Source: Firm-08 sp045546995 (GTDB taxonomy: Bacteria; Bacillota; Clostridia; Oscillospirales; QAKW01). Taken from it: a DNA stretch of 25,311 bases. Below are positions 1 to 7,810 of this stretch, in pieces. Position numbers and translations under genes: made by a program. Within the stretch, counting starts at the first letter, position 1. Each line of letters starts with the position of its first letter. The stretch covers positions 1 through 25,311 of the forward strand of contig JAZQDW010000034.1 in the NCBI GenBank assembly GCA_045546995.1, written 5' to 3'. The notes beneath the pieces were generated by a model. The model made no database searches. It was not told the origin of the DNA and worked only from the letters and a program-made list of their open reading frames with translations.

Positions 1-145
1 CAGAATTTTGCCGGAGCCGATTTTTGCATCGGCAAGGCATAAAACGCAGCCAATACTTTGTGTATTGGCGAGTATTTTAACACAGCTGAGGTGAAAATCG
101 GCCCGTCAAAATCGGGTTCGGATACTCCTCCGCTGCTTAAACAGT
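1..145. other. structured intergenic stretch, possible dispersed repeat
   Basis: No open frame is convincing here. The stretch can fold: positions 16-24 are complementary to 94-102 (GCCGATTTT with AAAATCGGC), and inside this lies a perfect 7-bp hairpin at 50-68 (CCAATAC, loop TTTGT, GTATTGG). One plus frame is open from the window edge to a stop near 92, so the 3' end of an upstream gene cannot be excluded. The composition resembles dispersed intergenic elements of gut Clostridia, but this rests on memory only. Confidence 0.3.
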
Positions 146-186
146 AAAAATCCGAAACACGTTTGCAAACGTGTTTCGGATTTTTT
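146..186 (+). terminator. strong Rho-independent terminator
   Basis: A perfect 14-bp inverted repeat (TCCGAAACACGTTT, GC centre, then its complement) at 151-180 is preceded by five A and followed by six T. It can act in both directions and isolates the upstream sequence from the DUF4234-type gene. Confidence 0.85.
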
Positions 187-248
187 GCGTCAGGAAAGAA
201 AAAAAGGTGGTTTTTGGGGTGGGAATCGGTATTTTTTTGTTGTTTTAA

Positions 249-277
249 TTGACAAAAAAGGGACGATATGGTTTAAT
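249..277 (+). promoter_or_regulatory. sigma-A-type promoter of the DUF4234-type gene
   Basis: TTGACA at 249-254 and TTTAAT at 272-277 are separated by 17 bp. An AAAGGAG ribosome binding site follows at 331-337, 10 bases before the ATG at 348. The leader is about 65 nt, with no obvious structure. Confidence 0.7.
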
Positions 278-347
278 ATTATTAAGTTAACAATTTGTTC
301 ATGATTGGACAAAATGTTGATAAAATTTTGAAAGGAGATATATCCCT

Positions 348-773
348 ATGCAAAACACTGTATACACTGCACCCGTTGGACAACTGAAAACCAATAAAGG
401 CCTGCTCAAGACCATTTTGCTGTCTGCAATCACCTTTGGTATTTACGGTTTGGTTGTTATGTCTGCTGTCTCTAACGAGATCAACATTGTTGCCTCCAGA
501 TATGACGGCAAAAAGACCATGCATTACTGCCTGTTGACCTTTATCGTGGCACCCATCACCTGCGGTATCGCCGGCATCGTTTGGTCCCACAGAATTTCCA
601 ACAGAATCGGTAACGAGCTGGCAAGACGTGGCATCGCCTACAACTTCAGCGCCACCGATTATTGGCTGTGGAACGTGCTGGGATCCTTCATTGTTGTCGG
701 TCCCTTTATCTATTTGCACAAAATGTTCCGCGCCATGAACCTGCTGAATGCCAACTACAATATTAACGGCTAA
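348..773 (+). CDS. DUF4234-type small integral membrane protein
   Basis: This is a 141-residue protein with three hydrophobic segments at about residues 20-40, 60-80 and 105-125. The pattern matches DUF4234 proteins: a short N-terminal tail, a first helix containing TFGIY, a basic loop, and a conserved HRISNRIGNELARRG-type amphipathic stretch near residues 81-95 before the last helix. It probably sits in the cytoplasmic membrane. No function is established for the family and no catalytic residues are evident. The gene is a single transcription unit, with its own promoter and a terminator directly after the stop, so its neighbours say nothing about its role. The family call comes from sequence recall, not a search. 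Confidence 0.75.
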   Translation: MQNTVYTAPVGQLKTNKGLLKTILLSAITFGIYGLVVMSAVSNEINIVASRYDGKKTMHYCLLTFIVAPITCGIAGIVWSHRISNRIGNELARRGIAYNFSATDYWLWNVLGSFIVVGPFIYLHKMFRAMNLLNANYNING

Positions 774-789
774 ACTTGAGTGGTATCAA

Positions 790-820
790 ATATCCCCGTC
801 CTTCGGACGGGGATATTTTT
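790..820 (+). terminator. Rho-independent terminator after the DUF4234-type gene
   Basis: The stem ATCCCCGTC / GACGGGGAT encloses a CTTCG-like loop and is followed by a T run. It lies 17 bases after the stop codon at 771-773. Confidence 0.85.
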
Positions 821-847
821 GCGTCGCTTTCTATATAAAAGAATATA

Positions 848-876
848 TTGAAAAAATATAAAGAATATGATAAAAT
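848..876 (+). promoter_or_regulatory. probable promoter of the envelope-polymer gene cluster
   Basis: TTGAAA at 848-853 and TAAAAT at 871-876 have a 17-bp spacer in a very AT-rich stretch. An overlapping TATGAT at 866-871 is an alternative -10 element. The spacing fits transcription of the TTG-started gene at 927. Confidence 0.55.
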
Positions 877-926
877 AAAAATAACTATGCACAGCTTTGT
901 CTGCGACGTGTAGAGGAGATGTTTTT

Positions 927-2654
927 TTGAGCAAAACACAACTGAAGAAAAAACTAAGCGCCTTATGGACGGAAAAACGTCCATTTACCAAACGGCTGCT
1001 GTATGCGGCGGCGGTAATGCTGGCCTTTGTGTTCACCTTTTTGTTTTTCGGACCGCTGGAAATGGTGGCCTTCAGCGGCAATTCGTTGTATTACTCCTAC
1101 AAGGACGTCATCAGTCTGCTGGCGCTGACGGCAGGTGTCGTCTGGTTGGCCGTTTCGCCGTTGCTCGCCCTGTTGCGGGGAAAGATCTATAACTACGTTT
1201 TGTGCGCGCTGTTTGCCGTGACGGTCTGCGGCTATATCCAGGGCGGATTTTTAAACGGCGCCCTGGGGGCGTTGACCGGCGATGCCGTCGTATGGCAGGA
1301 GCATCGGGGTACCATGCTGCTCGGCCTGGGCGTTTGGCTGGTCATTACGCTTGCGCTGCTGTTTTTGCTGTATATCAAGAAAAGCTGGTGGCAAAAGGTC
1401 GCTTTGTTTGTGTCCATCCTGCTGGTGGTGATGCAACTGGCGCCTACGGTGGGCATCCTGTTCGGCGCCTATCAGGATGCGGCGGTGGAGGATATCAATG
1501 CCTATGCCCTCACCGATGCCGGAATGTATGAATACGGCAACAAGGATAATATTTTCGTGTTCGTGCTGGATCGATTGGACTATGACTATATCGAGCAGGT
1601 ACTGGCAGAGGATGCTGACTTTTTTGCGCCGCTGGACGGCTTTACCGCCTATACCAATGCCACCAGCGTATTTGCCCGCACCCAGCCGGCACTCAACCAT
1701 TTGCTGACCGGCAGTGACGAACTGGCTTATCAGATCTCCGAAAACGAATATTACACCCGTTCCTGGACGGAAGGAGAGAAGGACTTTTTGAAGGATATCA
1801 GTGAGGCGGGCTATACGGCCGAACTGTATTCCAATATCAAATATCTGTTCAGCGATGCCGACTATGCCGCCCGCTACGTCAAAAACGTCAGCAACGGCAA
1901 GGGGGACATCCGACAAGGGACGATGCTGAAAAAGATGATGCAGCTGTCCACCTATAGGTACGCACCCACGGCTATCAAGCCCTTCTTTTGGGCAGACACC
2001 AATTATTATAACGACGTTTTTGCGCCGGCAGAGGTGGAAAAATACACCTTTAATGATGCCGCCCGTGCCGTCGGCTTTACCGCAAGTACGGCCGAGCGGA
2101 GCGAAAAGACCTTTAAGCTTTATCATTTCTACGGCCCCCACGCTCCCTATACTATGAAAGCGGACGGCACCTCCGATGGCTCGGAAACGGATGTGCTGGC
2201 CCAGACCAAGGGCAGCTTTAACAATCTGTACAAGGCCTTTGCGCAGATGAAAAAACTGGGGATCTATCAGGACGCCACCATTTTGATCACTGCTGACCAC
2301 GGCGCCGCCATCAACGACAGCAAACCGGTCAGCAAACCCACCCGGATCGGCCTGTTTTACAAGCCGGCGGGCAGTGAGGGAACGCCCCTTATCCACTCTG
2401 CGGCGCAGGTGAGCACCGATAATATTCCCGCCACCCTGCTCAAGGCGGCGGGCGCTGACTATACCGCTTACGGTAAGGCACTGGACGAGGTGGGTGAGAC
2501 GGAGACGGTGGAACGCGTTTACTACAAATCCGTCACCGATCCCAAAACCAAAAATGAAAAACAGGTGTATCAGTACAGCATCACAGGGGACGCCTCGGAT
2601 ATGAACAACTGGAAGGTAACCGATGTGCTGGAGATCGAACACGGCTTTTATTGA
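927..2654 (+). CDS. LTA synthase/sulfatase-like membrane phospho- or sulfotransferase/hydrolase
   Basis: The protein has 575 residues from a TTG start at 927, chosen because a GAGGAG site precedes it by 8 bases; the frame is open further upstream but lacks a site. About five membrane segments (roughly 26-48, 60-83, 88-105, 131-149, 158-180) precede an extracytoplasmic alkaline-phosphatase/sulfatase-fold domain (about 205-575). Visible motifs are VLDRLD around D215, FARTQPA with the likely nucleophile T252, HFYGPHAPY with H400 and H405, and ITADHG with metal ligands D457 and H458. This order matches LtaS-type lipoteichoic acid synthases, EptA-like phosphoethanolamine transferases and related sulfatases. 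It probably transfers or hydrolyses a phosphate or sulfate ester on a surface polymer. The next gene, a YidC-glycerophosphotransferase fusion, starts 15 bases downstream and favours a polyol-phosphate substrate. The exact substrate is unknown. Confidence 0.8.
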   Translation: MSKTQLKKKLSALWTEKRPFTKRLLYAAAVMLAFVFTFLFFGPLEMVAFSGNSLYYSYKDVISLLALTAGVVWLAVSPLLALLRGKIYNYVLCALFAVTVCGYIQGGFLNGALGALTGDAVVWQEHRGTMLLGLGVWLVITLALLFLLYIKKSWWQKVALFVSILLVVMQLAPTVGILFGAYQDAAVEDINAYALTDAGMYEYGNKDNIFVFVLDRLDYDYIEQVLAEDADFFAPLDGFTAYTNATSVFARTQPALNHLLTGSDELAYQISENEYYTRSWTEGEKDFLKDISEAGYTAELYSNIKYLFSDADYAARYVKNVSNGKGDIRQGTMLKKMMQLSTYRYAPTAIKPFFWADTNYYNDVFAPAEVEKYTFNDAARAVGFTASTAERSEKTFKLYHFYGPHAPYTMKADGTSDGSETDVLAQTKGSFNNLYKAFAQMKKLGIYQDATILITADHGAAINDSKPVSKPTRIGLFYKPAGSEGTPLIHSAAQVSTDNIPATLLKAAGADYTAYGKALDEVGETETVERVYYKSVTDPKTKNEKQVYQYSITGDASDMNNWKVTDVLEIEHGFY

Positions 2655-2669
2655 TAGGAGGTCAGAAAA

Positions 2670-4544
2670 ATGAAGATTATCGAATGGGTCGGCATCCCGC
2701 TGGCAGCGCTCTTGGGCTGGTGCTATGATCTGTTGCAAAACTATGGCTGGGCCATTATTGTCTTTACGCTGCTGACAAAGGTGATTTTGTTTCCCGTTTC
2801 TATGTGGGTGCAGAAGAATTCCATTGCCATGGTGAAGATCACGCCGCAGATCAATCGACTGAAGATCAAATATTACGGTGATAAGGACACCATCGCGGAC
2901 GAGACCCAGGCATTGTATAAGGAGACCCACTATCATCCCTTTGCCGGCATCGTACCGATGTTGGTACAATTGATCCTGCTCATCGGTGTGATCGGCGCGG
3001 TGAAGAGCGTGGTGGGCGAGGCAGATACCATTCTGACCGCCATGCCTTACGAGGCAGGCGGCTGGAGCTGGCTGATGCCGGTGGCTGCCGGTGCGGCCGC
3101 ATTGGCGCTGGGTCTGGCGCAGAACAAATTCAATCCCCTGCAACGGGAGCAGGGCACGGCAGAGCAATGGATGACCAACGGCTTTTCCATTGCCATCTCC
3201 CTGTTTCTCGGATTTTTCGTTTCGCTGGGCGTAGGTATGTACTGGATCTTCTCCAACCTGTTCAGCATCGTACAGCAGCTGCTGTTAAACGTCATCATCA
3301 ACCCCGCCAAATACGTGGATTATGAAGAGCTGGCCGCCAGCAAAAAAGAACTGGCCGAGATCAACGATCTGGCCGACAAGGTCTCCAAAGAGGACAAAAA
3401 ACGAGAAAAGGCGGATTATAAACGGTTTTTCTCGGTGGCCAACAAGCATTTGGTGTTTTATTCCGAAAAAAGCGGATTTTATAAATACTTTAAAGACGTG
3501 ATCGAGTATCTGTTGGCAAAGAGTAACGTGATCGTCCACTACGTCACCTCCGATCCCAGAGATCAGATCTTTGCCATGGCAGAGAAGGAGCCGAGGATCC
3601 ATCCCTACTATATCGGTGAAAACCGCCTCATCACCCTGATGATGAAGATGGATGCTGACATCGTGGTGATGACCTGCCCCGATATCGAAAATTATCATCT
3701 CAAGCGCAGTTACGTGCGTAAGGATATTGAATATATTTATATGTTTCATTATCCCTTGAGCACCCATATGGTGTTGCACACTGGCGCGCTGGATCATTAC
3801 GACACCATTTTCTGTGTGGGCGAGTTCCAGTTTGACGAGATCCGCGCCTCCGAGCGGGTGTACAAGCTGCCGCCCAAAAATCTCATTGCCGCCGGTTACG
3901 GCCAGCTGGAACAACTCTATGAAAGCTATCAGAAGATGGAGAAGGTACAGCGCACCAATCCCAAGGTGCTGATCGCCCCCTCCTGGCAGTATGACAACAT
4001 TTTGGACAGTTGTATTGACGAAATGTTGGAGGCGTTGCTGGGCAAGGGCTTTGAGGTTGTCGTCCGTCCCCACCCCGAGTACGTCAAGCGCTATAAACCC
4101 CGTATGGACGCCATCGTGGAGCGCTATAAGGGCAGAGAGGCCGACGGTCTGACCTTCGAGTTGGATTTCACCGGTAATAACTCCATCTTTGACAGTGATA
4201 TTCTGATCACCGACTGGTCGGGTACCGCCTACGAGTTTTCCTTTGTTACCCTCAAGCCGGCTGTCTTTATCGACACCAAGCCCAAGATCAACAATCCTGA
4301 GTACGTCAAGCTGAATATCGAGCCGCTGGAGTTTACCCTGCGCTCCCAGGTAGGTCTGCAGGTCAAACCTACCGAGCTGGCTGATCTGGATCAAAAACTG
4401 CGGGATCTGCTTGAAAACGGCGAGAGCTACGCACAGCAGATCTTGGCCATTCGTGAAAAGTATATTGCCAACTTCGGCAACAGTGGTCCCGTGGGCGGCC
4501 GTTACATTCTGCGGCAGCTGAAAAATCGGGCAAAAAAACAGTAA
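2670..4544 (+). CDS. YidC/Oxa1-type domain fused to a CDP-glycerol glycerophosphotransferase-like domain
   Basis: This is a 624-residue protein with a very good TAGGAGG site before the ATG. Residues 1-215 resemble the core of YidC/Oxa1/SpoIIIJ insertases: a helix with NYGWAIIVFTLLTKVILFP (24-42), a lysine-rich cytoplasmic helical loop ending in LYKETHYHPFAGIVPMLVQ (82-100), and further helices at about 92-112, 133-150 and 170-205. A charged linker (about 216-255) leads to a cytoplasmic domain (256-615) like TagB/TagF CDP-glycerol phosphotransferases. That domain has H360 and H366 in FHYPLSTH, RPHPE with H468, and SDILITDWSG (509-518), which corresponds to the SDVLITDYSS motif of TagF. There is no stop or frameshift between the domains, so the fusion is real in this sequence. 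A plausible role is membrane-anchored polymerisation or priming of a glycerol-phosphate-like polymer. Whether the YidC part still inserts proteins or serves as an anchor or channel cannot be told. Confidence 0.85.
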   Translation: MKIIEWVGIPLAALLGWCYDLLQNYGWAIIVFTLLTKVILFPVSMWVQKNSIAMVKITPQINRLKIKYYGDKDTIADETQALYKETHYHPFAGIVPMLVQLILLIGVIGAVKSVVGEADTILTAMPYEAGGWSWLMPVAAGAAALALGLAQNKFNPLQREQGTAEQWMTNGFSIAISLFLGFFVSLGVGMYWIFSNLFSIVQQLLLNVIINPAKYVDYEELAASKKELAEINDLADKVSKEDKKREKADYKRFFSVANKHLVFYSEKSGFYKYFKDVIEYLLAKSNVIVHYVTSDPRDQIFAMAEKEPRIHPYYIGENRLITLMMKMDADIVVMTCPDIENYHLKRSYVRKDIEYIYMFHYPLSTHMVLHTGALDHYDTIFCVGEFQFDEIRASERVYKLPPKNLIAAGYGQLEQLYESYQKMEKVQRTNPKVLIAPSWQYDNILDSCIDEMLEALLGKGFEVVVRPHPEYVKRYKPRMDAIVERYKGREADGLTFELDFTGNNSIFDSDILITDWSGTAYEFSFVTLKPAVFIDTKPKINNPEYVKLNIEPLEFTLRSQVGLQVKPTELADLDQKLRDLLENGESYAQQILAIREKYIANFGNSGPVGGRYILRQLKNRAKKQ

Positions 4545-4577
4545 TCAATATTTTGATATAAAAAGGAGATCGTGATT

Positions 4578-4835
4578 ATGAAAAAAGCATTGAAATATCT
4601 TTATTTTGCACTGTGTTTTGCCATCATTCTGGCATTGCCCTGTAACGCTTATATCGATCCCAGCGTGTTGACCTTTGGCGTGCAGATCGTTGCCGCCGTT
4701 GCCGTTGCCGTAGGCGCAACCGTGGGTATTTTGTGGCGTAAGGCAAAGAAAAAGGTACAAAACAAGCTCGGTATTGACGAAAACGCCGGTAAAGAGGTGG
4801 AGGACGAGATCGAGTTTGAGGACGATGACGAATAA
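4578..4835 (+). CDS. small membrane protein with acidic C-terminal tail
   Basis: The protein has 85 residues. The ATG at 4578 is preferred over a GTG at 4572 because AGGAG at 4564-4568 is 9 bases from the ATG and only 3 from the GTG. A signal-peptide-like helix (about 5-24, ending in PCNA) is followed by AYIDPSV, a second hydrophobic segment (about 31-53), a strongly basic stretch (WRKAKKKVQNK, 53-63) and an acidic tail (68-85) ending EFEDDDE. I recall similar small AYIDPS proteins next to sulfatase/LTA-synthase-like genes in Clostridia, but I know no named function. It is the last gene of the envelope cluster, 33 bases after the fusion gene. The charged tail should be cytoplasmic and could contact a partner or regulate the synthase. 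Real gene: very likely; role: unknown. Confidence 0.75.
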   Translation: MKKALKYLYFALCFAIILALPCNAYIDPSVLTFGVQIVAAVAVAVGATVGILWRKAKKKVQNKLGIDENAGKEVEDEIEFEDDDE

Positions 4836-4848
4836 ACAGTATTGATCA

Positions 4849-4889
4849 AAACAGCCCCGGATCCGTAGGCGGATCCTGGGCTGTTTTTT
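4849..4889. terminator. bidirectional Rho-independent terminator
   Basis: The long stem AACAGCCC(C)GGATCCG / CGGATCC(T)GGGCTGTT has a 4-base loop. T runs follow on the plus strand, and an A-rich left flank serves the minus strand. It separates the convergent envelope cluster and amino-sugar operon. Confidence 0.85.
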
Positions 4890-4892
4890 GCT

Positions 4893-6668
4893 TTATTTGT
4901 CAAGTATATACCAATGATCGGGGGCGGGAGCGCCGGTGTGCATTTTCAGCGGAATGGCGATGCCAAGGCCGGTGTAGTTAGAATAATAACTGTCAAAGTG
5001 AGTTGCCATATAGGCCAGCTCGCCGGTGGGATCGTCGCATACCTTGCAGTCAACGGAGTGATTATTGGGCGCTGCCAAGGTGGAAAGGTGGCTATAGCGG
5101 AAGGCCATCCGCAACAGACGGATGTTGTTGCGGCAATCGGCGCGTGTGGTTTGCTCCAGGGCGGCATCAAACAGCGCATAGACCCGTTCGGTATCGATCT
5201 GCTCGATAAAGAAGGAGCCGGTCTTATCAATGGGCACCTGTCCGTCCAGTGTTTCCTCATACAAACGCAGGATCTCCTTTACCGTTTCGCCGCCCTCCCC
5301 AAACAGGACGGTCAGTCGCGCCAGATGGTCCTCCAGCGACAGGTCGGTGTCGTAGGCGGTACGGGCAAAGCAGTAGAAATTGCACAAATTGTTCCAGTGG
5401 TTAAAGCATTCCATCTGCGTGCCACTGCCCTCAATGCCGACCTCCGCCATGTGACGGAAAATATTTTGCATTTCATCGGCGGCCGGCATCACCTTTTGAC
5501 GGTTGCCGAAATTACCCATATAGTAATCATAGTAAACGGTGTGATTACAATGCTTGCGGAAGGAAAGGAGATTTTCATCAAAGACCGAGCCGACCAGCGC
5601 GCTACCGTCCGGCTTGCCGCAGGGGCGTAGCCCCGCCTTCGCCCAGGTGGCCATATCGATGCGGATACCGTCGCACAGGGTGATCCCTTCGGGACAGGTC
5701 CATAGATCTTGATATACCAGAACGTCGATCTTAACGTCCGGTCGCTGTGCGGTGACCAGACGGGCCAATTCGTTTTCAAAATACAGATAGTTTTCCATTT
5801 TGGAATAGGGGGCGCAATCAGGACAACAGCATTGCCCCTCACTACCGTCATGGGGCCAAAAGGCGATGGTGTCCACCAGGGGATTTTGCTCCAGCCACTG
5901 CAAAATATTGTTTGCCACTGTCTGCACGCAAGCAGGGTTGTGACTGCACAAAAACCATTGACCGTTGTAATCTTCGGGGCCTTTGGGCAAATAGCGGCTG
6001 CCGTCGGGCATCAGACGGTAAAAATCGGGATGCTCTTGGGCGTAGGCGGTGGAAAAATGGGCGTTGCCGTAGGGCGGCAGCCAGGTGGAAATGGCCTGAT
6101 GATGGCCAACCGCCAGGCGAATACCTCTTTTGGCAAGCTCGGGCAGCATTCCCAGTTCTTTCATCTGTTCATAACAGCCTACCCAGGTCAAAATGCGGTT
6201 AAAACGGTTTTTTGCCAACCAATCGATGAAGGGGACGGTCAGACCTCTGTCGGCATTACCCACCCAAAAATGGAACTGCACGATGGCAGTACGGTAGGGA
6301 AGATCGGCGCTCTGCTTTTCGTACTTACCCGTGGGCAGAGGCAGGGCTACCTCGGTGGGGATATATTCACCGGCGGCTACTTCGGGGTCGGAATAGGCGG
6401 CAAAGCTGCAGCCCGTGTAACGCTCTAAAAATTCATATACGGCATACAGCAGACCGCGACCCTCGTTGTCGGGACTGCCCTCCAGCGTCACCGTGTCCTC
6501 GGTGATGCGGATACGCATTCCCTCGGGACCGGCCAGGTCGTCGGCGCGGCCCAGCACGAAGTTGTAGGGGCACCCTTCGGGCCACAATTTGGTCACGTAA
6601 TGGGTCAACTGGTCGGCGGCAAACTGTTCTACCGCAGTGGCTTCGCCGCGTAAATTGACGTTGTTCAT
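4893..6668 (-). CDS. DUF4838 family protein, glycosidase-like, in the nag operon
   Basis: The protein has 591 residues. The start at 6668 is fixed by a 4-bp ATGA overlap with nagA and an AGAGGT site; the frame is open for 12 more codons upstream but these lie inside nagA. Residues 1-95 resemble the N-terminal alpha/beta domain that precedes GH20, GH67 and GH84 catalytic barrels, with NEGRGLLYAVYEFLERYTGC at 68-87. The remainder resembles DUF4838, including RGIRLAVGHH (181-190), FWPHDGSEGQ (270-279) followed by a cysteine cluster C280, C281, C282, C285. No signal peptide is visible, so it should be cytoplasmic. Its place after nagB and nagA suggests that it releases or modifies an imported GlcNAc-containing oligosaccharide. 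This is inference from context; no substrate is known and catalytic residues cannot be assigned. Confidence 0.75.
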   Translation of the reverse strand: MNNVNLRGEATAVEQFAADQLTHYVTKLWPEGCPYNFVLGRADDLAGPEGMRIRITEDTVTLEGSPDNEGRGLLYAVYEFLERYTGCSFAAYSDPEVAAGEYIPTEVALPLPTGKYEKQSADLPYRTAIVQFHFWVGNADRGLTVPFIDWLAKNRFNRILTWVGCYEQMKELGMLPELAKRGIRLAVGHHQAISTWLPPYGNAHFSTAYAQEHPDFYRLMPDGSRYLPKGPEDYNGQWFLCSHNPACVQTVANNILQWLEQNPLVDTIAFWPHDGSEGQCCCPDCAPYSKMENYLYFENELARLVTAQRPDVKIDVLVYQDLWTCPEGITLCDGIRIDMATWAKAGLRPCGKPDGSALVGSVFDENLLSFRKHCNHTVYYDYYMGNFGNRQKVMPAADEMQNIFRHMAEVGIEGSGTQMECFNHWNNLCNFYCFARTAYDTDLSLEDHLARLTVLFGEGGETVKEILRLYEETLDGQVPIDKTGSFFIEQIDTERVYALFDAALEQTTRADCRNNIRLLRMAFRYSHLSTLAAPNNHSVDCKVCDDPTGELAYMATHFDSYYSNYTGLGIAIPLKMHTGAPAPDHWYILDK

Positions 6669-7810
6669 AGTCTTACCTCTTTTCCGTTTACGTAGACGGC
6701 GCAAACGTTGATATTTTCATCCAGTACGATCAAGTCGGCATCCCGTCCCGACGCGATCTGTCCGCAGTTGAGTCCTAATAATGCGGCCGGTACGGTGGCG
6801 GCCATATAGACGCTATCCTCCAGCGGGATCCCCGCCTTTTGTACGCAGGTGCGCAGCAGGCGGTCCGCGGTGGCAATACTACCGGCGAAAGCGCTGCGAT
6901 CTGCCAGTTTGCAGACGCCGTCCTCCACCAGATAGGGTACGCCGTTGAGCTGTCCTTCCTTTTCCTCTCTGCCGGCGGCGCTGAGCGCGTCGGTAATGAG
7001 GGCGACACGCTCCCGTCCCTTGATCTTCACGATCATTTGTAGCAGATCGGGGGGCAGATGGGCGCCGTCTGCAATGACCTCCGCATACAGATCGTCCTGC
7101 AGAAAGGCGGTCTCGATCACGCCGGTGCGGCGAAAGCCGCCTACGCGGGTGACTCCGGAGGTGCAGGAATACAGATGGGTCACAAGGTTACAGCCTCGTT
7201 GATGAGCACTTCTCATTTCTTCACCGGTGGCGTCGGTGTGCCCGGCGGCCGGCAGTACACCTGCTTCCAGCAGGGCGGCCAGAAAAGCGCCGTCCGGATC
7301 CCGTTCGGGTGCATAGCTCCAGCGGCGGATCCAGCGGCCGAAGCGTGTAAGCAACGGCTGATACTCCTCCGCCTTGGGGGCGGTGATAAAATCGGTATTC
7401 TGGGCGCCGCATTGCTGCGGTGCAAAATAGGGGCCTTCCAGATGGATGCCCAGCACGTGGGCGGCCGTGTGCTCACTTACCGTGCGCAGGCGTTCCAGCG
7501 CCTCGGCCATATCTTCAATGGGAGCGGCGGCCAGGGTGGGCAGCAGGGTGGTGGTGCCGTGGGCAAGATGATAGTGGATGGCCTCTGCTGCCTGCGCGGC
7601 GCTGCAGCTGCCGAAATCGTGTCCGACGGCGCCGTGCACGTGCAGATCGATGAGGCCGGGGGCCAGATATTGCTCCCCCAGTTCGATATACTCATCCGCC
7701 TCCGGTTTGGCTTCGGTGACAGACAAAATTTTATCTTCGGCGATCCGTACGTATCGCTCGGCTATACCGTCCGGCAGGATGACCCGACGGCTGTGAAAGC
7801 ATCGCTTCAT
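6665..7810 (-). CDS. nagA: N-acetylglucosamine-6-phosphate deacetylase
   Basis: This 381-residue cytoplasmic enzyme is of normal family length. It converts GlcNAc-6-phosphate to glucosamine-6-phosphate and acetate. The amidohydrolase motifs are in order: PGLIDLHVHG with H57 and H59, GIHLEGPY with metal ligand E125, AAGHTDA with H191, THLYS with H212, ADGAHL with H251, and ALITDALSAAG with catalytic D274. Its ATG at 7810 overlaps the nagB stop (ATGA), and its own stop overlaps the start of the DUF4838 gene in the same way, so the three are translationally coupled. The product feeds directly into the NagB-type deaminase encoded before it. Confidence 0.93.
   Translation of the reverse strand: MKRCFHSRRVILPDGIAERYVRIAEDKILSVTEAKPEADEYIELGEQYLAPGLIDLHVHGAVGHDFGSCSAAQAAEAIHYHLAHGTTTLLPTLAAAPIEDMAEALERLRTVSEHTAAHVLGIHLEGPYFAPQQCGAQNTDFITAPKAEEYQPLLTRFGRWIRRWSYAPERDPDGAFLAALLEAGVLPAAGHTDATGEEMRSAHQRGCNLVTHLYSCTSGVTRVGGFRRTGVIETAFLQDDLYAEVIADGAHLPPDLLQMIVKIKGRERVALITDALSAAGREEKEGQLNGVPYLVEDGVCKLADRSAFAGSIATADRLLRTCVQKAGIPLEDSVYMAATVPAALLGLNCGQIASGRDADLIVLDENINVCAVYVNGKEVRL

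Noticed and set aside
1251..3167. 638-codon open frame on the minus strand
   Set aside because: It lies antisense across the sulfatase-like gene and the start of the fusion gene, has no ribosome binding site, and reads as low-complexity shadow peptide rich in His, Gln and Arg.
3285..4394. 369-codon open frame on the minus strand
   Set aside because: Shadow of the glycerophosphotransferase-like domain; no start signals, no recognisable domain.
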